A stretch of DNA of 64,000 nt from Endozoicomonas sp. 4G (lineage in GTDB: Bacteria > Pseudomonadota > Gammaproteobacteria > Pseudomonadales > Endozoicomonadaceae), in NCBI RefSeq assembly GCF_023822025.1, contig NZ_CP082909.1, positions 806,001 through 870,000 of the forward strand. Reading direction: 5' to 3'. Positions within the stretch are counted from its first letter, which is position 1. Each line of letters opens with the position of its first letter. Positions 19,477 through 27,439 of this stretch are shown here, in pieces. Both the position numbers and the translations under genes were made by a program. The notes under the pieces are model-generated. The model ran no database searches. It had not been told where the DNA came from and saw only the letters and a list, made by a program, of their open reading frames with translations.

Positions 19477-21012
19477 TTAACGGGCGATAGCTAAACGTTC
19501 AACCTGTACGGCCTTAATCTCTTTGTCTGCTTCCTTCAGTGCGGCAATCTGTGTAGAACTCAGGGAACCGATAGGACTCCCGTTCTCCATAAGCCTGAAC
19601 TCTTGTCGATCCACCAGCACCGTCAAGCCGAGCTGACGTAACCGAGCGTTAACCCTATTAGCGATCTCAGGACTGCCTACCGATGAATCAATGTCATGCA
19701 TAATGTCAGCATAGGCGCTGATACGTTCGTTAACGGACAGTTTGGCTTTATGTTCCACCTGATAGGCTTGGAGTTTTGCCTGTGCTTGGCTTTTAGCGGC
19801 TATAGAGCCCGTTAGAGTAGCCGTTAGTGCTCCAATGGTACTAGGGTCTACTGTAGTGGCTATCGCTGCCTTAACGTTGTCTATGGCGGTCTGATGCCCT
19901 GCTATCGTTTGCTCCAGTTCACGTAATGTGGACGAATGCTCATCGTCATGCTCCGCTGGTGGCCTTGAATCAACGTTAGCCAACAGGCATTTTAGAGCGA
20001 GCATAGAGTCAGCGTAGGATACGTTCACGCCACCACTACATGACCTTAAATGTTCCTTAGCCACGCAACGTAGATACTTGTAGGGCACTCTCGGCTGATG
20101 ATAGACCCGTACGCCGCTACAAGTTCCGCACTTGACTATACCTTTGAATAGATTATCGGTATAGGACGCTAGACCTCTGCGTTTCGATTGGTCTTGCTTG
20201 CCCTTACGTAGCTCCAGAGCTGCATAGAATACACGTTCGCTGACTATCGGCGGATATAAGGGAACTGGAGTGGCGTTAGGCTCTCTTGGTGTCCATAGGC
20301 CAATGACGATCCCGCTAGTGAGAATCGAACGGATAGACGATATAGACCAACTTTTCTCATGGTCTGGACTATTGGTCTGCATGAAACGCTGAAGCTCTGC
20401 ATTGGGCATACCGTCAAGGTAGCGTTGGAATAGCTTCTGTATCAGCTCTGCACGCTCTGGAATAGGCTTATAGCCAGCGTCAGGGCAACGTTCAAGCCAC
20501 CAAGGGCATCTACCGCCAATACTTTTAGCCCTGCCATCCCGTGCCTTCTGCCAAGCTCCAAGGCTCCGTTGGCTTTTAATAAGGTTTTCTTCATGCGCAC
20601 GATGCAGGTTTACCATCGCTATCATTAGTGCGCCTAAGTTATCTTTGTCTGCTGGAGTGTAGACCTGATTATCACTCACGGTTGCTACCGTCACACCAGC
20701 CGCTAATAAGGCCTGAAATGTAGCCATGCCCTGCGATAGCTTGTCTCGACTCACTCGGTCTAATGATTCCACGATTAGTGCGCATGGAGTACTAATGCTG
20801 CCTGACTGGACAGCCGATAGGAAGTCTGAGAGCTCGCCTCGTTTGACGTTAGCCCCACGGAATGCTGAGACTCCGAGGTCATTGAAACTAACGTCTGAGA
20901 GCGTCCAGCCCTGCTTTATGGCGAACTCTCGGCTGGCTTTAGTCTGACGTTCGAGACTGGAGCCTTTGGCCTGTTGTTGACTGGAGAAGCGGCGGTAACT
21001 GTAAGCCTGCAT
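19477..21012 (-). CDS. Large serine recombinase (integrase)
   Basis: A 511-residue phage/ICE-type integrase. The N-terminal catalytic domain has SYRRFSSQQQ with the nucleophilic Ser near residue 10, ESLDRVSRDKL, and the E-helix LHRAHEENLIKSQR. The recombinase domain follows (GGRCPWWLE to SIRSILTSGIVIGLW), then a zinc ribbon starting KCGTCSGVRVYH with later Cys residues, and a coiled-coil region (TLRELEQTIAGHQTAIDNVK) as is usual for directionality control. AAGGA lies eight bases before the ATG. Its 5' end points outward to the proposed right attachment site, as is common for such elements. Confidence 0.94.
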   Translation of the reverse strand: MQAYSYRRFSSQQQAKGSSLERQTKASREFAIKQGWTLSDVSFNDLGVSAFRGANVKRGELSDFLSAVQSGSISTPCALIVESLDRVSRDKLSQGMATFQALLAAGVTVATVSDNQVYTPADKDNLGALMIAMVNLHRAHEENLIKSQRSLGAWQKARDGRAKSIGGRCPWWLERCPDAGYKPIPERAELIQKLFQRYLDGMPNAELQRFMQTNSPDHEKSWSISSIRSILTSGIVIGLWTPREPNATPVPLYPPIVSERVFYAALELRKGKQDQSKRRGLASYTDNLFKGIVKCGTCSGVRVYHQPRVPYKYLRCVAKEHLRSCSGGVNVSYADSMLALKCLLANVDSRPPAEHDDEHSSTLRELEQTIAGHQTAIDNVKAAIATTVDPSTIGALTATLTGSIAAKSQAQAKLQAYQVEHKAKLSVNERISAYADIMHDIDSSVGSPEIANRVNARLRQLGLTVLVDRQEFRLMENGSPIGSLSSTQIAALKEADKEIKAVQVERLAIAR

Positions 21013-21082
21013 GTTCGGTGTCCTTAGTAACTGGAGTACGAACGTGCAGGGTATCGCTAGTTAGTACTATGGTCAATTACGG

Positions 21083-21091
21083 CTGCCATAA
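21083..21091. repeat. Candidate right attachment site of the recombinase element
   Basis: CTGCCATAA, identical to 15579-15587. If these are the att cores, the element is about 5.5 kb and entered the region upstream of the T3SS operon, 56 bases from its first start codon. Confidence 0.35.
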
Positions 21092-21146
21092 CGATAGTTC
21101 ATCTAAGCTTTATGGAAGTATATGCAGCGTTTTTGGAAGAAGGTTT

Positions 21147-22865
21147 ATGCCAGACAGAGCGACGGGCGTCGGTACTACTCAAACTACGCCTCCTGTTGAT
21201 TTAGGACATTCAGAGCAGGAGGTCAGTGAAACAGGTCGGTTGGGTCCCAGAAATGTAACCGGAACACCGGGGCAGAGTCTGGTTGGCAGACGTGACCCTG
21301 AGGATTCGGATCCTGCACCAGGAAGTATACATTCACGGACTGCTTCTAGAATCCGTCATAGTCAGGAGGATTTGCCAGAACTCATAGAAGCAGAGCTGGA
21401 AGGTTCACTGAGCAATGATGAAGCTTCTGAATTGCTCCGTTCGCTTCAGGCCTCCAGAAAGTCTTCCGGCACAAGCCCTTCCAATCCTTCTGAACTTGAT
21501 GGGGCGCACTCAATACTTGACCCGGACGATGAAGAGGCTTCGCTTCAACCCGAATCTCAGGAAACACCTTCTGGAGAATATGAGGAAAGTTCTACCCCAG
21601 ACTCCGATGACGACCTTACATCAACACCGACTCCTGCTGAAAAAGCAAAGGTGTCTGTCAGTTCATCTGCGGATCCTGATGCGCAAAGAAGAAAAGAAGA
21701 ATTTAAAAATCAACTTCAGCCCAAGCTCGGTTTTTTCGATAGGCACAAAAAAGAGTCAACGGTCACCGCAGTGGGTAGTGTTCTGGTGGGCGTGGGTGCC
21801 CTCGGAACCATCATTTTCCCCCCAGTAGGATTTTGTATATACGCTTGCGGAATACTGGTGCTGAGTATGGGCCTTACCGAGTTGATGGCTTCTGGTGATG
21901 TTCCGGACAGCCCGCCGCCCACGCCGAAACCTGATAAGCCTGAACCAAAACCTGATGAATCTAAATCAAAACCGGGTGAAAACAATGCCGATGATGGCAA
22001 GTTTATGGCGGTTCGCAAACCCGTTCTGGAAGCCCTTACCCAGGGGGATGGTGCGATTCCTGTCAGGGAAGATGGTTCTCTGGATGAAGACGAAGCTAAA
22101 AAAAGACTTAGGAAGCTTGCGCAAGAGAGCGGGATTAATGCAGACCCTGAAGTGCTTTTGGAGCAAATGTCTACCGGCATACAAGCAGGTCTGCCCCTTT
22201 CAGAGGTGATTGCAGAGGCTCTTGCCGATGTATTGAGTAGGGATAAGAGTATTGATCCTCATGATGCAGAATTTAAAGCGGTCACAAATGCTATTTTGAG
22301 TGCCGCAGAAGCCATGATGGATGCCACATCGGCCAGTGAAAAAGAGCAGGCACTGACTGAATTCCTGGCAAAACTGAAAGAGATGTTGCCGAGAATGAGC
22401 GATGCATCGTTGGGCCAGCTGATGGCCATGACCCGGGGCGCTCTTGTCAGTTCCGGCACAGAAGAAGCCAGACAAATATTGACCAGTGTATTGAAGCTGC
22501 TCGAAGCAGAAATGGCAGAGCGGTCGTTAAAACAGCAGAGCTCAGCGGCACCCGGGGGATCTTCGAAAGTACCTCCACAACCCTCTGCCAGTGAAGCAGT
22601 CGCTTCAGAGCCGGTTGATCTGTCTATTTCAAAAAACCGGGTTCATTATCGGGTGCTTTCTTTTGAGTTGAGCACTTTAAAGAGTGCCGATCGTCTTAAT
22701 GGTAATGACAGCAATGACTTCCTGAATGCCGCCAAAGAGGTGCTCGAAAAGCCCAGGGGGGAAAGTATTACGGGAGCACAGTTTTTAGATGAGCTTGAAA
22801 GATATACCGGGGGCAGGTTCACTCAGATCATTGAAAAAATGAGAGATAAAAAACATTTTAAATAG
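21147..22865 (+). CDS. Unknown acidic protein with a membrane hairpin, possible T3SS effector
   Basis: A 572-residue protein without a family I recognise. I start it at the ATG at 21147, preceded by AAGAAGG; the longer frame crosses the proposed attachment site. The first 200 residues are Ser/Glu/Asp-rich and disordered-looking. A hydrophobic pair follows (TAVGSVLVGVGALGTIIF, and GFCIYACGILVLSMGL, about residues 210-250), then a Pro/Lys-rich linker (PPPTPKPDKPEPKPDESK) and a helical C-terminal half. Position just before the translocator genes on the same strand, the N-terminal composition and the membrane hairpin fit a secreted effector or an extra translocator; that is inference. Confidence 0.55.
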   Translation: MPDRATGVGTTQTTPPVDLGHSEQEVSETGRLGPRNVTGTPGQSLVGRRDPEDSDPAPGSIHSRTASRIRHSQEDLPELIEAELEGSLSNDEASELLRSLQASRKSSGTSPSNPSELDGAHSILDPDDEEASLQPESQETPSGEYEESSTPDSDDDLTSTPTPAEKAKVSVSSSADPDAQRRKEEFKNQLQPKLGFFDRHKKESTVTAVGSVLVGVGALGTIIFPPVGFCIYACGILVLSMGLTELMASGDVPDSPPPTPKPDKPEPKPDESKSKPGENNADDGKFMAVRKPVLEALTQGDGAIPVREDGSLDEDEAKKRLRKLAQESGINADPEVLLEQMSTGIQAGLPLSEVIAEALADVLSRDKSIDPHDAEFKAVTNAILSAAEAMMDATSASEKEQALTEFLAKLKEMLPRMSDASLGQLMAMTRGALVSSGTEEARQILTSVLKLLEAEMAERSLKQQSSAAPGGSSKVPPQPSASEAVASEPVDLSISKNRVHYRVLSFELSTLKSADRLNGNDSNDFLNAAKEVLEKPRGESITGAQFLDELERYTGGRFTQIIEKMRDKKHFK

Positions 22866-22959
22866 TCATTAACTGATGTTTTTAATGAAGTTTTGGCATT
22901 GAAGCCATGTACTAAATTAATGCTAATGTGATTTGCTCAAAGCGGCAGGGAGCCCATTT

Positions 22960-23796
22960 ATGACTGATTCCACACCATCGGTGGATAACAAGGGAGGAGT
23001 AACACTCACTGGCACACAGGGGTCTGTTCATCTTACTGATGCCAAAAGAGACTCACTCCGGGCTGCGGGTTTCAGTGATGCCCAGATCGATGCTTTGCTG
23101 TCACTGGCCGACCCTGATGATCAGGGGAATTCCCTGACACCTACTCACTTTTATACCGTTGACAAGTCAACACTCAACTCCCTCCAATATTCAGGCAAGC
23201 TCACGGACGCGGCAAAACAGCTGGTTTATGTCCAGACCCCGGTCTCCCTTATGAATCAGGTCAGTGATCCGAAAAACTGGCAGGGGGATAATTATATTGG
23301 TCCGGGTGCGGCCTCTGTAAATGCCTATTTGAACGGAGAACCTGTCGATTTTTCCAAGCCCAGTCTGGATGCCCTGGTGATGTCAGTGCTTACGGCCAGG
23401 GCAGAAATCATAGAAGTTCAGCTCAGAGACCAGATTGAATCAATTCAGGATAAGAACGCCCAGTTGGAAGTGGCAAATGACTGGCTGGCCAAAGCCAAGG
23501 CTAAAAAAGTGGAAGCCGGTACATCCGGCACATCAACCTTTAGTCAGGAGTTCAAGGAATTCTGGACTAGCCTTGGTGCCAAGTTTCAGGACGGCAGTGA
23601 TCACAATTCAGCCGACTGGGAAGTTAACATTGAAGGCCTGAAGACCAAAATTGAAGCTTTGACCAGTCAATCCCAACTGGAAACAACCAAGCTGCAGCAG
23701 ACTATAAATAAATATAACCAAAGCTTTGAAATGCTTTCGAACTTCGTCAACAAATACTATCAGTCACTCAGTACGATTATTCAGAACCTACGGTGA
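22960..23796 (+). CDS. sctA: T3SS needle-tip or filament-like protein (SctA candidate)
   Basis: A 278-residue predicted secreted protein. After a short N-terminus comes one copy of the motif shared with both pore proteins (residues 29-63, AGFSDAQIDALLSLADPDD), then a helix (SLDALVMSVLTARAEIIEVQ) and a C-terminal coiled coil ending NKYYQSLSTIIQNLR. The two-helix layout recalls EspA/SseB-type filament proteins. It lies directly upstream of the translocator chaperone and pore genes, where such proteins are coded. GGGAG precedes the ATG at 22960. The SctA assignment rests on architecture and place, not on strong similarity; an accessory translocator is the alternative. Confidence 0.55.
   Translation: MTDSTPSVDNKGGVTLTGTQGSVHLTDAKRDSLRAAGFSDAQIDALLSLADPDDQGNSLTPTHFYTVDKSTLNSLQYSGKLTDAAKQLVYVQTPVSLMNQVSDPKNWQGDNYIGPGAASVNAYLNGEPVDFSKPSLDALVMSVLTARAEIIEVQLRDQIESIQDKNAQLEVANDWLAKAKAKKVEAGTSGTSTFSQEFKEFWTSLGAKFQDGSDHNSADWEVNIEGLKTKIEALTSQSQLETTKLQQTINKYNQSFEMLSNFVNKYYQSLSTIIQNLR
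23044..23148 (+). other. Shared T3SS motif, copy in the tip-like protein
   Basis: Thirty-five codons matching the consensus K-x3-L-x2-MGFS-x2-Q-x-DALLSLADPDDEGNSL-x3-H found in three neighbouring T3SS genes; here the third position before GFS is Ala. Confidence 0.8.
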
Positions 23797-23814
23797 ATCA
23801 TGGAGGATTCCGTT

Positions 23815-24291
23815 GTGAATGAAGAAGCCAAGATGAATGAAGGTGAAGAACTTGATGATATGCTTCTTGAGTTCTTTGGCAAGGGTGGAACCTTCAAGGA
23901 CCTGAAGAATATGAGTGACGATGCCATGGAGGCTATATACAGCGTCGCTTATAACCTTTATCAGGGAGGAAAGTACGAAGAGGCACAAAAGGTCTTTCAG
24001 TTTCTCTGCTTCTACGATCACTTCAATCGAAAATACTTTATGGGGCTCGGTGCCTGTCAGCAAATGATGAAGCAGTATGAAAATGCTATTGAAATCTTCA
24101 CTTTTGCTACTGTGCTGGATGCCGACGATCCCAGACCTATGATCTACATCGGCGACTGTCATCTGGCGATGGGTGACAATGAAAAAGCAAAAATGTCTTA
24201 CGAGACAGCCATTGAGTGGACTGGAAACGCGGCTGCTTATGAGGAAGAAAAACAGAGAGCCGAAAGTATGCTGGATAACCTGAGCAGTTAA
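23815..24291 (+). CDS. sctG: T3SS translocator chaperone, SycD/LcrH class (TPR)
   Basis: A 158-residue class II chaperone that keeps the pore-forming translocators soluble before export. Three TPR units are visible, including SVAYNLYQGGKYEEAQKVFQ, YFMGLGACQQMMKQYENAIE and PMIYIGDCHLAMGDNEKAKM, the typical SycD/SicA layout. I choose the GTG at 23815, seven bases after a strong GGAGGA; an in-frame ATG at 23800 has only a weak site and an ATG at 23833 is also possible. It lies between the tip-like gene and the first pore gene, its likely clients. Confidence 0.9.
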   Translation: MNEEAKMNEGEELDDMLLEFFGKGGTFKDLKNMSDDAMEAIYSVAYNLYQGGKYEEAQKVFQFLCFYDHFNRKYFMGLGACQQMMKQYENAIEIFTFATVLDADDPRPMIYIGDCHLAMGDNEKAKMSYETAIEWTGNAAAYEEEKQRAESMLDNLSS

Positions 24292-24307
24292 GGGAAGAGG
24301 TGAAAGG

Positions 24308-25873
24308 ATGTCTTCAATCGGTCAGGGACCTGTCCCTACAGAACAAACCGGAAATATTCATCAGGCTTCTTTTAATGGCGTTGATGCCGTTGATAATGAA
24401 GAAAATCCGGTTCAACGGGGTTTTAGTCACCAGAACAGTTACTCAAGAACGGAAGGTGGAGAAGCTCCGAAAGCACAGATCAATGCGCCTGTCCTGGATG
24501 CGCCATCGGCTAATGCTGAGTCCGACAAAGCGACTTCAGAAGTATTGAAGCATCAGGAAGGGCAGGCAACAGACAAGTCGGGAAAAAGCCCCAAAACGCT
24601 TGGTGAGGTGGTTCAGGAACACAGGAACCTTCCCATCAGAAAGCAGACAGACCATCTTCAGGCTAAGCGTACTGAACTTGAAAAGATGGGCTTTAGTAAA
24701 TCCCAAATTGATGGGATGTTGTCTGTAGCTGATCCCAATGATTCGAAAAACACTCTTGCCCCGATGCATTCTGCTTCTGCCCGATTCCAGGACATGGACG
24801 CCCGGGGGGGCGATCCCAAGCTGAATACACTGTTTGATACTTTTGAAGACGTTATGGTTCGTTTTTCTGCCATCAGAGAAATCCCGGACGATCTCAAAGC
24901 AGAGCTGACCAAGGATCTTGATACGTTCACCAAAGCTGCTTTCAATGCTGAGAAGCCTTTGGATATTGATAGTGCTACCACGATGCTGGTGCAGATTCAG
25001 TCAAAACTGCAGAACGAACGACTCCGGTTTGATCAGGAAAGTATCAAGATAGGTCAAGTCGCTGCCGGGCAGCGCAGTAACAATATCATCGATAAAATCC
25101 GTGAATCCATTGCCAAGGTCGAAGAATCGAAAAAATCCCAAATGGTAGGGAAAGTTTTCAATTATATCGGGCTGTTCTTCATGGTGGTTGCTTCCATCGC
25201 AGTGGCTGCTGCGGGACTTCTTACCGGTGGTGCGTTAAGTATTGTTGCTGCAAGTCTGATGGTTGCGGCGACAGGTCTTATGATCACCATGACGGTTTCA
25301 TCAGAAACCGACAACTTCATGATGAAAATTTTTGACGGCCTTGCCAGTGACGAAGAAGGTGAGAAAGGTGCCAAAATTGGTGCCACGGTCTTTTGGGCGA
25401 CGATTATGATCGCACTTACCGCAGGCGCAGCTGTCGCAGGTGGCGCTATCGGTGCAGGTGGAACCGCTGCCAGTACCGCTTCATCGAGTGCCGCAACAGG
25501 TTCTTCAACGGGGGCAACGGTGACGGCGACAGGCGCTAACACGGCGGCAGCCTCATCAGCGGCTGTAGCAAAAAATGTTGCGATCCTGAACCGAGTAGGA
25601 CAAACCGCCCAGTGGATAGGGGGAGCCGGTCAGATAGCTTCCGGTGGTGCTGATATCGGAACCTCGGTTTACAAATACCAGGCAGACCAATTCAAAGCAG
25701 AAGCGCTTGATGAAAAAGCTGAAATGGTCAGGATCCAGAAGGCCATCGATGATGCTATGGAAGGTTTGGAAAAGGCTATCGAAGAACTCCAGAATGGCTA
25801 CTCCACAGCCGCCAGCATCATTAAAGCAAATCATGAAACCAAGACAACACTTGCGCGCAACCTGCGTGCCTGA
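24308..25873 (+). CDS. sctE: T3SS translocon pore protein, YopB/SipB/EspD class
   Basis: The larger hydrophobic translocator that inserts in the host membrane. At 521 residues it has a disordered N-terminus, one copy of the shared motif (KMGFSKSQIDGMLSVADPND, about residues 120-154), a coiled-coil region, and two hydrophobic regions: FNYIGLFFMVVASIAVAAAG with the following Ala-rich helix, and ATVFWATIMIALTAGAAVAG, separated by a short loop. A C-terminal amphipathic coil follows. This is the classical arrangement of the class. AGAGGT precedes the ATG; the gene begins 16 bases after the chaperone stop. Confidence 0.9.
   Translation: MSSIGQGPVPTEQTGNIHQASFNGVDAVDNEENPVQRGFSHQNSYSRTEGGEAPKAQINAPVLDAPSANAESDKATSEVLKHQEGQATDKSGKSPKTLGEVVQEHRNLPIRKQTDHLQAKRTELEKMGFSKSQIDGMLSVADPNDSKNTLAPMHSASARFQDMDARGGDPKLNTLFDTFEDVMVRFSAIREIPDDLKAELTKDLDTFTKAAFNAEKPLDIDSATTMLVQIQSKLQNERLRFDQESIKIGQVAAGQRSNNIIDKIRESIAKVEESKKSQMVGKVFNYIGLFFMVVASIAVAAAGLLTGGALSIVAASLMVAATGLMITMTVSSETDNFMMKIFDGLASDEEGEKGAKIGATVFWATIMIALTAGAAVAGGAIGAGGTAASTASSSAATGSSTGATVTATGANTAAASSAAVAKNVAILNRVGQTAQWIGGAGQIASGGADIGTSVYKYQADQFKAEALDEKAEMVRIQKAIDDAMEGLEKAIEELQNGYSTAASIIKANHETKTTLARNLRA
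24665..24769 (+). other. Shared T3SS motif, copy in SctE
   Basis: Thirty-five codons aligned without gaps to the copies in the neighbouring genes; the acidic loop is DPNDSKNTL instead of DPDDEGNSL. Confidence 0.8.
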
Positions 25874-25891
25874 GTCTCAAGGAGGTAGATT

Positions 25892-27385
25892 ATGTCACAG
25901 GTAGGACAGACAGGCGCGTCGCAAAATACGCCGGTGGACTATAGTTCTCAAGCACCCGCATTGGGTGGCACAGCCCCCTTGGATGAAGTGGGTCGTGGAG
26001 ATCTCGATGGCGAGAACCTTCGATATTCCCGTGAAGCCAAAGGCACCGAGGTTCTGAAAGGTCAACAGAACAGGGCACCAGAGCTTGATAAACCCGGTGA
26101 GGTCAAGCCTACCCATCTTGAAACAGCCAGTTCTGACGTCAACGACATCAGTAAGTTTACTCAGTCGTCTATTGAAAATACTAAAAAGCTGGCGGAAGGT
26201 TTGCGCACTGGCAACCTCAATCCGGAACAACAACAGCAGCTGAAAAGAAACACCGAACTTTTGAAAGGCAGTGCTGGCCTCTTAGGTAACCTTCATGGTC
26301 ATAATCTCGGAACGGCTGAGGGTAAGAGAAGTGTTCTTGCCGGAATGGGCTTTAATCAGAGCCAGCTTGATGCCCTGATGTCACTGGCGGATCCCGATGA
26401 TGAGGGTAACTCTCTGGCATCTATGCATGGCGGTCAATCAGCCTTACAGGGTAAAAAAGATGCTCTGAAATCCATGGGTTTCAGTGAGAGTCAGGTGGAT
26501 GCCTTGCTGTCACTGGCGGATCCTGATGATGAAGGCAATTCATTGATGTCAACTCACCAGGCCGGGTCCGGGAAACATAAATCGGCGCTTGCCTCTCAAG
26601 GGTTCAGCAATGCCCAGACACAACGTTTGACCGCTCTGTTGAACGGCCAGACATTTGGTACTGAACAACAAAAAGAACTGCTGAAGCAGATGGGTTTCAG
26701 TGATGCAGAAGCCGATGTACTGCTGGCAGCAGCAGACCCTCAATCGTTGAAAACACAAGGTAATCTTGCCCGAACAACCGATGCTAATCAGCTGGCCCAT
26801 CTGCAAGAGATGGCCAAGGCGGCCAACATTCTATCAACAGGCAGTCCGATAGGGGACAGAGTGCTGCAACAGCTGGTGGATATTTTTACCGTGTTTGAAC
26901 TCCTTCACGAGATGAGTATTCAGGGCCGAAGAACCGCCAGGGAAACCAGGGCTGTTGAGTATGACGCAGCCAAACAGGAAGTTCTGAACCAGGCCGACGA
27001 AATCAGAAGCGCTGCCGCATGGGCCTTGGGAGCCGGTATCGCCGGCGGTGTTGCGAAAATAGGTGCAGGTTCCGTGGCAATATTCGGAGCGCGGGGAGGC
27101 GGTTCCGCCGCTGAGCAGTCTATCAGGATGCAGCTGGCTACCCAGAGGGCTCAGATAGTAGGAGGTTTCGGTGACATTGCTTCTGCGAGCCTTAACTATC
27201 AGTCTTCAAAGCATCAGGCTCTGCAGAAAGAGCACGAAGCCTACCAGAAAACCCATGAAAACTCGGCTCAGAGTTCATCTGAGTGGATGCAGTTACACCA
27301 GGACATGGTGAAGACCGTACAAAGTAAAATGGACGAAATTATCAGAACCTGGTTCGAGACGCTGAAAACCACTACAAGGGGCTAA
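25892..27385 (+). CDS. sctB: Second T3SS translocator, EspB/SseD/YopD-like, with motif repeats
   Basis: A 497-residue protein. The C-terminal half resembles the smaller translocator class: DAAKQEVLNQADEIRSAAAW, then the single hydrophobic region ALGAGIAGGVAKIGAGSVAI, then QIVGGFGDIASASLNYQSSK and a long amphipathic coil. The N-terminal half has two nearly complete copies of the shared 35-residue motif, then two degenerate ones. Small translocators are often shorter, so the repeats explain much of the extra length. AGGAGG lies just before the ATG. It follows SctE by 18 bases and shares the SctG chaperone context. Confidence 0.85.
   Translation: MSQVGQTGASQNTPVDYSSQAPALGGTAPLDEVGRGDLDGENLRYSREAKGTEVLKGQQNRAPELDKPGEVKPTHLETASSDVNDISKFTQSSIENTKKLAEGLRTGNLNPEQQQQLKRNTELLKGSAGLLGNLHGHNLGTAEGKRSVLAGMGFNQSQLDALMSLADPDDEGNSLASMHGGQSALQGKKDALKSMGFSESQVDALLSLADPDDEGNSLMSTHQAGSGKHKSALASQGFSNAQTQRLTALLNGQTFGTEQQKELLKQMGFSDAEADVLLAAADPQSLKTQGNLARTTDANQLAHLQEMAKAANILSTGSPIGDRVLQQLVDIFTVFELLHEMSIQGRRTARETRAVEYDAAKQEVLNQADEIRSAAAWALGAGIAGGVAKIGAGSVAIFGARGGGSAAEQSIRMQLATQRAQIVGGFGDIASASLNYQSSKHQALQKEHEAYQKTHENSAQSSSEWMQLHQDMVKTVQSKMDEIIRTWFETLKTTTRG
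26324..26770 (+). repeat. Four tandem copies of the shared T3SS motif in SctB
   Basis: Copies start at the Lys codons 26324, 26453, 26579 and 26672. Copies 1 and 2 both contain ADPDDEGNSL; copy 3 keeps only the first half (SQGFSNAQTQRL), and copy 4 reads QMGFSDAEADVLLAAADPQ. Start-to-start distances are 43, 42 and 31 codons. Confidence 0.8.
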
Positions 27386-27439
27386 ACAGAGACGTTCAGG
27401 CTCTGAGGATTTCCGTCTTCGACATGCAGGAGGCATGAC

